Shown piece by piece: positions 23,139 to 47,300 of a DNA stretch of 64,000 bases; the first letter of the stretch is position 1; every line of letters starts with the position of its first letter. A program made the position numbers and the translations under genes. Source of the stretch: Triplophysa rosa (lineage: Eukaryota > Chordata > Actinopteri > Cypriniformes > Nemacheilidae); assembly GCF_024868665.1 (NCBI RefSeq), contig NC_079898.1, forward strand, positions 14,554,358-14,618,357. Reading direction: 5' to 3'. The notes beneath the pieces are model-generated. The model had not been told where the DNA came from. It did not search any database and saw only the letters and a list, made by a program, of their open reading frames with translations.

Positions 23139-23370
23139 CCGTGTGAAGCCTACACCCTGTTCTGGTAGGTTCTGCTGCTACTGTTGGGCTGGTGAGATGA
23201 GGCCGAACCATTTGCTGCATTAACAGCCAGTAGGGAGGAGATGTCTCTTGCTGGAACAGAAGAGTGCATTGGGTGCGGGGTAGCAGAAGCTGTCAAATGG
23301 AGTGGGCGGGGCTTATGGGCAGACCGGCCAACCAATAGAGGATGAGCTCCAGGCTACTCAGGAAGTGAAA
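23139..23370 (-). promoter_or_regulatory. rufy2: candidate upstream promoter and 5' non-coding exon of rufy2
   Basis: On the minus strand this contains an ETS-like acttcctg (near 23359), attgg (a CCAAT box on the plus strand near 23331) and a GC box (GGGCGGGGC on the plus strand at 23304-23312). A strong donor (acgg|gtaagt) ends a possible exon at 23139. A 61-codon open frame in the exon stops before the donor, so the exon is more likely non-coding. It would splice to the segment at 22655-22501. Confidence 0.45.
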
Positions 23371-23955
23371 ATCTGAGTGATAGGGCATACAACAGGTCAG
23401 GATATGAATTGTCAGGCAAACAAGCTAAGCACATGGACATTTGTGTAACAGTCTATATTACAGTAATTCATAATAGCATACTGCAATATATTTTGTCTAA
23501 TGTTAGAAAATGTATTTCTCTCATACAGGATAATAACTTTTCTAATAAAACATAAAAGGACATACAACTTAATTTTCTAAATGCATATCGTAGGCCTACA
23601 CACTACAGGAAATGTAAAACCTCCTACAGAAAGCACTGTCATATTATTAGAAGGGGTTTTCCACAAAGTCAATTCAGTACTCTTTCTGCTTCTTTTTTGA
23701 GTTGTTTGGAATGAAACTATAAAGTGAAGTAATTCTCAGAATTAAAAGTCAATTAATATCTAATCTGATCTTTTAACAGTAATCCATTACTGTCACACAA
23801 CTTCCAATTTATCTACTTTTTTTCTCAACTGACTGCTCAGAGTTAGACAATAATTTCACTAAACGTTTTCTTACTCTGATTATGTTTTATCTCTAACCAA
23901 AAGGTGGCAGTGTTCTCTAAAACATAAAATGCTAGAGAACCTTCATCAATATCTA

Positions 23956-24626
23956 TTAAAGGGATACTCTATTAAGGGTATGAAATTCTGTCATGAATTA
24001 CAATATTTTTTCCTACTATGGTAATGACGTCCCAGAAGTGTCAGTTACTAACATTTTTCCAAATATCTTCCTTTGTGTTCGATAGAACAAAGACATACAG
24101 GTTTGGAACAACTTGAGGTATCATAAAGTATAAAAAAAAAAAAAACTAAATCCACAGAAAAGACCATTGAGCAACAGATTATGCACTTTAATGATTCTTG
24201 TAATGCTGATGGGAAGACACCAACACTGCAGGCTTTTGTGATAATGAATATTCATCTATAACCCTCCTCACCTCCCCTCACCCCTCACAATAACGGTTGC
24301 GAGGACTACTTTTACATAATGTAGATTTTGTGTTTCTGTTACACCTGGATGGAAAGCTAAAGTGTGTAATTACATGTAAATTTTGAGGCAATTTAATGCT
24401 TGAAACAGACCGTAAACAGCAAAGATCCTCAATGGTATACAATATGAAATTGTAGCAAAGAAATGCGAAGAATACATCATTATTTATTTTTTCTAATTTT
24501 GCTTTTTTAAGATGCTGGTCATTTAGGCAGTACAAGTGATGAGAAAAATTAGTCTAGTGGTTTCTAGAAATAACATTTACAGGTTTGGAACAACTTGAGG
24601 GTGAGTAAATGATGACAGAATTTCAA
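23956..24626. mobile_element. palindromic MITE, copy 4, split by a 455-bp insertion
   Basis: The left end is TTAAAGGGATACTC with the usual tgaaattctgtcatgaattac. The right end reads acttgagggtgagtaaatgatgacagaattt. The words tacaggtttggaacaacttgagg occur on both sides of an insertion (24098-24120 and 24579-24601), as expected for a duplicated target site. Confidence 0.7.
24121..24578 (-). repeat. inverted duplicate, arm A
   Basis: About 455 bases run from tatcataaagtat to ttctagaaataaca. The whole segment recurs in reverse complement at 27564-28018 with only scattered mismatches by eye, apart from an A-run (about 13 A) near 24132-24144 that the other copy lacks. It is flanked by a 23-bp direct repeat of MITE sequence. 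No reading frame is recognisable. Confidence 0.85.
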
Positions 24627-24938
24627 GTTATAAATACAAGACTTTGTTCACGTAATTAACTTCTGGTGACATCTTTTCTTAATTCTACATGCTGTAAAAG
24701 CTTTTCACAATGCATGTTTCAAAATATATTTACAGAAAACTTTAGGTTGCTGAAATTACCTGAATGTTAAGGTTACGTAAATAATCTAAGATGAACATAG
24801 GAGATGAACAAGTAGACTAATAAACAACATAAGATATTTAGGAGGAAGAATCAAACCAAACTGAGGCAGCAAATCTCCATCTAGCATACAAAGAATGTAC
24901 ATATGCCATTATAGTTAAAGTTTGTTCATTTTAGTTCA

Positions 24939-25176
24939 TTAGGTTAATACAACTACAAGTATTTTATCAAGTAAGCATTTCATAACCATAGGAATAATAT
25001 TCTTTGAAGTCCAAACAAAACCAACTGCAAGGATGAAGCCGGTGGACAGGGATGCAGCTTTTGCTGTCTGACTGTAGATGGCAGTCATACAGTATGTAGT
25101 CTTCAAGTTATTGAAGTCCTTCCTAAATGACTGGACTGTTGCAGTCTCTGCTGTTTTGTATAGGCTATAGTGTGTT
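24939..25176 (-). pseudogene. open frame cut by the LTR element, unidentified
   Basis: The minus strand is open for about 75 codons from the LTR edge (25176) to a TAA at 24939-24941. It encodes a charged segment (SFRKDFNNLK), then MTAIYSQTAKAAS and a hydrophobic stretch (STGFILAVGFVW). No ATG lies at its beginning. On the other side of the LTR element, the minus strand near 26870-26895 is open in the compatible frame and is preceded by a good acceptor (gcttttctcag). This could be a host or transposon exon interrupted by the LTR element, or chance. I do not recognise the protein. Confidence 0.3.
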
Positions 25177-26865
25177 TGTCACGGAACCCCACAGACGAAA
25201 GCAGACAAAGATCTAACTAAGTAATCTTTTTATTAACGAACACTAAAACAAACACAACAGTGTATCACAACAGAGAACAGACAATGAATGCATGGTAAAA
25301 CTGAGTATATAAAGAGTCCGGGTGATGAGGGACGATGACGGGCAGGTGGGATGATTACAAACACGGGACAAGTGCAGGAGCGTGATGGGAAAAGGAGTCC
25401 TTGGAGGAAACCAGGAGAAACAGGCGTGGGGACAGACGAAACTGTTACAGTACTTCCCCCCCTCCCAGAGCCTTGACGGAACAACTAGTGAGGGGGATGG
25501 GCGTTCTTGGGTGCTCCCAACCTGTGGAATCATGGAGGCTATGGGGGATCCGGCACAGTTCAGGGGACCAAGGGGGTTCTGGGACAGCTGCTGTGGCCAT
25601 AGCAGTGGGACCAGGGGAAGTCGGGGGTGATGGAGCTGGGGGAGTCCGGGATGGCGGCCACTGTGGCCGGAACAGGTGAGCTGGGGAAGTCAGGGGTAGT
25701 GGTCTCCATGGTGGAGCAGGGGGAACCAGGGGTGATGGCCACCGTGGTGCGGGGGGTCTGCCATGGTGGTGGCGCTGGCAGCCGTTGCAGTGGGCATGGA
25801 GTAGGAGGCGACGGTCGTCCTGGCCACTGTGAAGTTGCTGGAAACAACCAGGACGACCGCTGTGAGGAGGTGCTTCCGGTCTTCAGATTCTTTTCCCGGG
25901 AGGTAGGACCGGCAACTGCAGCATGGGTAAAGGAGTTCCCCAAAATTTATTTGGGGAAATCCCGAAGTTCCCAGGCAGCCACGACGCATGCCAGCGGCAT
26001 TGTCACGATGGCCACCGTGGTGTACTCCGGGGGGAGCTCTGAAGGCTTGCGAAGCTTTGATGGCTTGGGGAGCTCTGATGGCTCGGGAGACTTGGAAGGC
26101 TCTTGGGAAGGCTCAGAAGACTTGGAAGGCTTGGAAAACTTGGGAGGCTTGAAAGACTTAGAAGGCACTCTGGGGTCCCCTTTAAAATATAGACAGTCGA
26201 AGTCCCGCAATTCCTGATCCAGGTCCAGGGGAAGCTCGGGTGAGCGTCGAGGCGCCGGCTCGGGAGAGCCGTTTCTTCAGCAGTGGGGCTTTGTGGAGGA
26301 CTTCGCCGTGACACGTGTTCGGACGGGATCGGATGATGATCGATCCATTCATCTCCAGGATAAGATCGATAAACTCGACCATGGGTCTGTCCCGGAACTC
26401 AGGAGACAGACACCGATGAGAGTCATCATCTAATCCCATCAAGAAACGCGCGTTAAGTGAGCGATCATCCCAACTCACCTGATGGCAGACGTCAAGGAAG
26501 TCCTCCACATACCTCTCCAGAGGATGGCCGCCTCGGCGTAGCTGGTATAGGAGAATGTCCTCTGAAGAGGTGAAGCCAATATATTCCATCTCTGCAGGTC
26601 CGTTCTTCTGTCACAGAACCCCACAGACGAGAGCAGACAATGATCTAACTAAGGAATGTATTTATTAACGAACAGTAAAACGAACACAACAGAGAATGGA
26701 CAATGAATGCATGGGAAGACTGAGTATATAAAGAGTCCAGGTGATGAGGGATGATGACGGGCAGGTGCGATGATTACAAACACGGGACAGGTGCGGGAGC
26801 TTGGGGCATGATGGGAAATGGAGTCCTTGGGAGAAACAGGCGTGGGGACAGACGAGACTGTGACA
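25177..26865 (-). mobile_element. small non-autonomous LTR retrotransposon
   Basis: Two direct repeats, 25177-25449 and 26609-26865, share tgtcac..aaccccacagacga, gagtatataaagagtcc, gatgattacaaacacggga and ggcgtggggacagacga. Each begins TGTCAC and ends in a form of TGTTACA or GTGACA. On the minus strand a polypurine tract (gggagggggggaag) precedes the downstream LTR. A gag-like frame starts just inside the upstream LTR, so the element reads on the minus strand. Flanks are gtgtt and gtatt, a 5-bp duplication with one difference. The internal region is about 1.16 kb with no protease, reverse transcriptase or integrase. No clear primer-binding site was seen. Confidence 0.85.
26182..26589 (-). 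CDS. gag-like open frame of the LTR element
   Basis: A 135-codon frame begins 20 bases inside the upstream LTR. Residues about 15-75 (YQLRRGGHPLERYVEDFLDV; LNARFLMGLDDD) resemble the capsid-like segment of retrotransposon Gag proteins by pattern: LxxYVxxFLxVC, a conserved Trp and a FLxGL motif. There is no zinc knuckle. Downstream sequence (26040-26165) is a degenerate tandem array encoding Ser/Pro/Lys-rich repeats in another frame. Family inferred by eye only. Confidence 0.5.
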   Translation of the reverse strand: MEYIGFTSSEDILLYQLRRGGHPLERYVEDFLDVCHQVSWDDRSLNARFLMGLDDDSHRCLSPEFRDRPMVEFIDLILEMNGSIIIRSRPNTCHGEVLHKAPLLKKRLSRAGASTLTRASPGPGSGIAGLRLSIF

Positions 26866-27563
26866 GTATTGTCCATACCTCTTTATTTCTCCTGAGAAAA
26901 GCCCATCCAATGTGTATCAGTATGCATCATTCATTTATCTAAATCATATCATTACAAGACAGCAGCTTTAAATAAACTCCCACATCTTTGGCTTGATTGA
27001 AGTCTGAGTGAATCTAACACCTGCTATGGGGCTAAAGAAATTGATTGAAGGAAGACGCTTGCTGGCACCAGGAGAATTTTTGACTTGAGTGACTTATTGA
27101 CTTGAAGTGTTGTGATAGGAGTTTGGGCTCTGTGGAGTTCTTCAGATAGATTTAGTTATTGATGCGTTTATAGAAACAAACAAAGCACTTAACCAAGCCA
27201 CCACCATAAACAAAGACACTGTTGTACTGCTCTTGAATAAAAATGTCTTGTTCAACACTTTGCATTAAAGCCTTTGCGAACAGTTGAGTTGTAAATGTTA
27301 AATGCAAATTAGCCTAAATTTTACATGCAAAAACTTCTAATAGATTTTAAATATTTTTTTATCTTGTTACTTGCAGGATGGTTCCTAGCATATCTGAAAT
27401 ATTTCATGTATAGGCTAATAATGTGCCAATAGAATCAAGGTAAAATGTTCTAAATATCGGTGTGTTAAAATCAGTTGAATCAAACAAAAGAAATTGCATT
27501 TAAATCCACTGAGCTTTGGACACAAATGATATTTGTCTTATGATTTTCACCCCCCATACTGTT
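26866..27563. other. AT-rich intergenic DNA between the LTR element and inverted arm B
   Basis: Apart from the possible continuation of the interrupted open frame near 26870-26895, I see no gene, RNA or clear repeat here. Confidence 0.4.
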
Positions 27564-28018
27564 TGTTATTTCTAGAAACCACTACTTAGACTCATTTTTC
27601 TCATCACTTGTACTGCCTAAATGACCAGCATCTTAAAAAAGCAAAATTAGAAAAAATAAATAATGATGTATTCTTCGCATTTCTTTGCTACAATTTCATA
27701 TTGTATACCAATGAGGATCTTTGCTGTTTACGGTCTGTTTCAAGCATTAAAATGCCTCAAAATTTACATGTAATTACACACTTTAGCTTTCCATCCAGGT
27801 GTAACAGAAACACAAAATCTACATTATGTAAAAGTAGTCCTCGCAACCGTTATTGTGAGGGGTGAGGGGAGGTGAGGAGGGTTATAGATGAATATTCATT
27901 ATCACAAAAGCCTGCAGTGTTGGTGTCTTCCCATCAGAATTACAAGAATCATTAAAGTGCATAATCTGTTGCTCAATGGTCTTTTCCGTTGATTTAGTTG
28001 GATACTTTATGATACTCG
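27564..28018 (+). repeat. inverted duplicate, arm B
   Basis: Reverse complement of 24121-24578, with high identity by eye. It starts tgttatttctagaaacc and ends ggatactttatgata. Unlike arm A it is not inside a MITE, and no flanking direct repeat is obvious, so this may be the source copy. No protein frame is recognised. Confidence 0.85.
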
Positions 28019-29690
28019 ACATCAGATCAAGGCACCACAATAACTCCAAAGATGCCACAGGCAGGGAACTGTGAATCCTTGTCAGCCCCATGAATAGGAA
28101 ATCGTGTTTGATTGAGTTTGAATGGCTCTTCAGACATTAAACCCCGGAACAACATTTGATGTTCCTTGCTCCTTGTGCTAAAGGATTTTTGGTAGGTTAT
28201 AAATAGCATTGATATTTCGCAAAAAGGAATCATCAGTATAATGAGTGCATATTTTGTCCATCTTTTCAATACCCTTGGGAAGACACAATGTCTTCCGTGG
28301 AGACTCTCTATCATCACACTGCGGGGCAAATTTGTTCTTGTGAAATGCTGAAAGTTTGAAGAAGATAATGATGTTGTTGTTGGATATTCATAGCTGTTTA
28401 CGCACACGCCGGTGACAGACTGGTGTGTAGCATTTCAATTATTTCCCTGCAAAACCTGACAATCATCCTAAACAAACCGTCTTTAAATTTATTGCCACAG
28501 AAAGGTCAGGGAATGTTTTGTTTGAATACCACAGTGCTCTTTTGATCTTCCACGTCAAAAACCAACAATGGCCTTGAATTCATAAGGATTTGTGAATGTG
28601 CATATGGATATTGAGTTATCTGTGAGACATATGTGTTGCCATAGGACATTGTAAATGAGTTAGATCAGGGAGGGGCGAAGATGGCAAGACCCAACAGTCC
28701 TTACCTACTTCATTATTAACTCAGCCCAAGGAGGTAATTATGATCTCATCTATTTAAAGAACACACTCAAACGAGGAATGACCTCATCTTATTAAATAAA
28801 TGAAGACTTCCTGCTGGAGGACGTGGGCAGGATTGGTAATACATATTGTCTTGTGGTCTTCTGTGTATTTCAGTCAAATGTGTCTGATCAGAGATGTTGT
28901 TAAATGAAAAGAGCAAGAACATTTTTACTTTTATTCTGTATTAATATTGTGGTTATAGGCATATTATAAACAGGCCCAAGTAATAAACTTTTTTCCTGTG
29001 CTTTGTGCTCAAATCGGTGTTACCAAGTCCACGGTTTTCCCCACAGAATTGTTCTACTTATAAACTACTGCTGTGGGTTGTTTTTTTATTTTGCAGGTTA
29101 AATGTGGATAGATTTTGTTTATTGGTTGCTATTCTTAAGAGTTATTTTTGAAAACATTTTGTGTTTATGATTACTACTACACACAAGAAATTGTGTGCAA
29201 GGCATAACAGTGACTGTAAAATATGCTATTTAGGTAATGGGAGTGACATATTTGAAGTTTTTGGTATTTGGGAGGGAATCTTTGGGGTAGTTTTGGGGCT
29301 TTTTATACCGATTTGGCATATGTGGGTAAAATCTAAGTACTTTTCTGGAAGATTTTATTTAATTGGGAGATTTAATGCTGGGTTGCATTTTTAGAAAATC
29401 CATAAACCTACACATAACTGGATTACATTGAATTTAAGTAACGTTATCTATTTCAGTAAACTTTTAATGCAATGCAATGTTGTTTAGTTGAATCAGATTA
29501 ACAGTCTTGTTTTTGTTTTATATCATTAACTCGATGAGATTCAATTATGCTTACATGTATATTTTACATAAAACCAATATAAAAATCCAAATTTTAGCGA
29601 TTAGGTTATTTAATGATGGTACTCGAACATTTTTTAATTTTACATATTTTTAACATTAATCAGACATAACTTTAATTGATAACAACTTAA
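28019..29690. other. intergenic DNA, no gene recognised
   Basis: A 126-codon minus-strand frame (28027-28407) resembles no protein I know and lacks supporting splice sites. The stretch near 28660-28820 (tgacctcatcttattaaataaatgaag) is less repetitive than its surroundings and could be conserved non-coding DNA, but that needs an alignment. Confidence 0.4.
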
Positions 29691-29694
29691 GAGT

Positions 29695-30125
29695 ACTCAA
29701 CAAATATTCAAATTTTAAATGGTAACCGCCCACTAACTAACCAAAGGCAATGCTTTTCTGAACAATGGTAACCACAAAACTCAAAATTATAACAAACTCT
29801 TCAAAATCTTAAAGATAAATGAACATTAAACACTAATAAGCGTTTCTTTTTACTGAAAAATGCATAAAATAACACTTATTTAAGAAAATAACTCTCAAAA
29901 TGCAGTTATACGCAAAGCATGCTGGGAAATAGAAGTCCTCTGCCCAATTGTAACTATTTTATGTTCACACAACTCAACTCCATTAAGTTGTCCCAACATG
30001 AATGGATTCAGTTATATGACTAAACATAAAAAAACATGTTGTGACCTCATTTTCTAAAAGTTATGTTGATTTAGTAAGTTAAGTAAATTGGACAAGCAGC
30101 AAAAAATAAAAAATTTTTGAGTGTT
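29695..30125. repeat. dispersed repeat with actcaa/ttgagt ends
   Basis: It runs from gagtactcaacaaat to ttttttgagtgttc and contains gcaaagcatgctgggaa. A related copy in the opposite orientation lies at 40095-40820, with cccagcatgctttgc and a ttttttgagtgcagg end. A TIR-type DNA transposon is likely. Confidence 0.55.
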
Positions 30126-31905
30126 CAAGGAGGGACCTGAACCATTATGTTCATATATGTATACAGTAAGAACCAGTATCAGATTACCAATAAAGGGACA
30201 ACCACACAAATACCTGTAAAAACAGTAATATTTTGGCAGCTGGGGCACCAGAAAAAACTGTAAAATGTATTTTTTTGTAAAGCAAGATTATATGTTTTTC
30301 ATTTTATTTTATACCCAACATATAAATTTGGAGTCTACTTCTGTAATTTGATATTATTTAACCCAACTTCAATTAAAACGTTTTTACAAGTATTTTTTTA
30401 GTGAACATCATTCACATTTTGGTCAGGTCACTCTTCTATTGATGTTTATGTTTCTCTATTAATGTTTCTGAGGCACTGTCAGTCAATAAACTGGTTGATC
30501 ATAAATACACCTGCAATATGCAGCTGGTTTATTGACTTTAATAGTTCATTGTCACTACTCATCTGTCATGACCTAAAGCCACAAGAGAAATGCAGAGATG
30601 TGCTTTCCCATAACTATTTGTGATTTAGCCAGCATAATTTAATAGGCTACTCCATAGCTACATGAATGTTCTCCAACTTTTTTGTCACCAAAGTGATTTG
30701 ATCTTCCCCTTTCAGTGTCATTCACAATTTCACAACAAGTGTGTGGACTGTGGAGTTGTTATGGCAAATGGTGACACATTTAAGATGCATAACTTGCTTT
30801 TTGACGGTCCGGTGCACAGCATCATGAAGAGAACACATTTCACTGTTTTTTTTCAAAATGGAAAATCGCAGAGATCCAAATACCCACAGGGGTGATTCAC
30901 CACCTTTTGATCCGGTTCGGCAAAGCATTATCAAATTCAGAACATCCTGGGGTGTGGGGAGACTGCAGAGTCACATATAATATGCACAATATCTCTCTTT
31001 TTGTTGGGTATAGATTAGAGCTACTTGATTTGTAGAGGTAGCACCATTAGTCTCAGGGGGTTGATTCATATTTCCTCCTTCCTGGATAGGCATCTCAATT
31101 ATATGTTAGTAAACGGGTGGGGGTGGGGGGGAGCTAACGACTGATGAGGTCTTTATCAATATGAGGGGCTGTATTCAATATGATGCTGGATTGACATCTC
31201 TCCCAGAAACATCCCTTTTAGCAGACACAAACAGGTGAGAGGGTCACAGTGATTTTTTTTCAAATTAATGCAGCATATAAAAGACCAATACGTGTACATA
31301 ATATGATTGTATTGTGAATACATGGGAGAAATAAAAAAATCCTTTTTGGATTTTAATTAATAATTTTTGAAAAATGCTAAAACTATTGAAGAACCCAAAG
31401 CTCAACTCTAAGAAATATATTATTACAGATATATTATTACAGCTTTCATTGTTCGATTAAAAAAAGGTCCACATCAATTGTTATAATGCTAGCGGAAAAA
31501 AACACCCTGGAATCTGCTGTTCAAAATTTAATTTCGGACGCTTTTGCAAAATTTCTAAAGGTATATAAAGAATACACAGAATGAGAAAGTATGTCTATGA
31601 ATACTGCACTTCCTCATTGAAACCTGCATATGATAAATGAAATACATTAAACAGCAAAAGTGATTCTTTGTACAGGGGTTCAGAATCTGCAACTAATGTG
31701 TAAAAATTCTGCATATCAATTTTTTTGTGGTATACCAGCTATAGCACAGGCTATTGTAAGATGCATGGAGGAAATGCAGATAAGATTATTACAGACAAGC
31801 AGTTACATGTGTCCACTCCATACAAGTGAAATATTCAGAATATTCGGTTCCCCATGCAAAGACAAAGCAGCGTGACAGAAAACAGAAAATTCACTAAAGC
31901 AGCTG
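30126..31905. other. intergenic DNA downstream of tspan15
   Basis: No protein or RNA gene recognised. The blocks at 30480-30600 (aataaactggttgatc ... gcagctggtttattgac) and 31000-31200 look non-repetitive and may be conserved non-coding elements. In human, NEUROG3 lies beyond TSPAN15, but no bHLH frame is visible here. Confidence 0.4.
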
Positions 31906-33110
31906 CACACACGACTCCGCAAACATCATTTATTCAATCAGCAGGGCTTCAGACGTTAACAGTGAGGTTAAGACATACACACAGGAATCATGAACAAGAC
32001 CCGAGCACTTCAAAAACCAAGAAAAATGTTTAGGCCTCCATACTGTCAGAAATATCATAATGCAATATTTAGTGCATGCTGCATACAACTGATGTTGAAT
32101 ATAAAATATAACATTTTGTTAAAATAAAATTAATCATTTTTAAATAAATATGAAATCGTATGATTTTCCTGATATTTAATGACATAAAGCTTAAGCCTCA
32201 TGCATTTACAGTACCATGAAATATCTAAGAGTTAAGTGTGTGATTTTCTTGTATTTTCTACATTAAAAAAAAAAAGAAATGGCAAAATAGACAGCAGACA
32301 ATGTAGAAACATATAACCATCACCATATTGACAACCACAATAAAAAAAGTGATTTAAGACACTTTAAAAACAAAAGATAGACACAAATATGTACACATGC
32401 ACTTCTGTCAGTTAAATGTACTGATTGAGAAAGGCCTGGAACTGTAATAATACACAATGACATTCAAAATGTACTATATGCAATAAAAATTCACACGCAA
32501 AACAAATGAAGAGTTTCCTTATAAACATTTACCCCGTTTCAGGTAAAGGTTCAATATAAGCTGTAGACAATCTGAGGTAATAACAGTCACCATGATATTA
32601 GGAAAAGGGTAAATGAAAAGTAATTCCCAAGCCTTTCAGTTTCGAAGTGGTTTACGGTCAGAATTTATTTCATCATTAATCATTATAGACATCATGTACT
32701 ACAAATAAAGAAACAGCAGTCTTATTGTAATGAATGTGGCCGCAGTCCTCCAGGACTTTAAGATTTACAGTTTGCCGTTATCTCCAGCAGTAGTTAAATA
32801 ATCAAGACACATGAAAATATATGGCATCTTTAGTGTAGTTAAGGCCTGACATAGCAGAATAATCCTGAGAGAATGAAGCAAGAAGGCAGCCCTATCGTCA
32901 GTAAATTTTCACTTTTTGTACCACCCATTTTTACATTGTTACTGATGAAACGATAAACGCAGGCATAACTGTTAAAAGTACAAATAGAACTTGCTTGTAC
33001 CAGTGTAGAACAGTAACAGTGCTGTTGTGTCTCACAGAGCTATAATTTCTTCCACAGCTGGCGCTACTTCCTGTATATTTCTCCCCATTTAAGGCATTCT
33101 TTCAGGAGGT
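31906..33110 (-). other. tspan15: tspan15 3' UTR
   Basis: From the stop codon at 33111 the minus strand has no frame of note. The first convincing poly(A) signal is tttatt at about 31929 on the plus strand (AATAAA on minus), implying a 3' UTR near 1.2 kb. The end point is inferred. Confidence 0.45.
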
Positions 33111-47085
<13,975 letters not shown>

Positions 47086-47300
47086 GTTTAAAGCCTGCAA
47101 GTTGCGTTTGTCATGTTCGCGTAAACACTTCCTGGTTTGACTCGTCTACCTGAGCGAGCAGAGCATGCGCTGTCGCGCCCTTATCATTCGCGCAGTCAAG
47201 AATCAGAACGTTTTGATTGATGGATCGTTCGACCAATCAGAGCGCGGTGTGTCTTTTTAAAGGGTTCGACAATTTTTGATCAAACGAAACAAATAGATTT
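47086..47300 (-). promoter_or_regulatory. tspan15: tspan15 promoter region
   Basis: Upstream of the tspan15 ATG the DNA turns CpG-rich. It holds an ETS-like acttcctg near 47128 and GCATGCGC at 47163-47170, an NRF1-like word. There is no TATA box. These are pattern matches and use is inferred. Confidence 0.4.

Noticed and set aside
23150..23335. 61-codon frame upstream of rufy2 as a coding first exon
   Set aside because: It meets a stop before the strong donor at 23139, so the exon is treated as non-coding.
25382..26217. Long plus-strand frames over the LTR element
   Set aside because: They are antisense to the gag-like frame and arise from G-rich and tandem-repeat sequence.
28027..28407. 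126-codon minus-strand open frame in the gap
   Set aside because: No recognisable motif, no splice context, and it borders inverted arm B; length is compatible with chance in AT-rich DNA.
30662..30895. 77-codon plus-strand frame with a C..C pattern (HNKCVDCGVVM)
   Set aside because: Too short, no second cysteine pair to make a finger, no splice support; likely chance.
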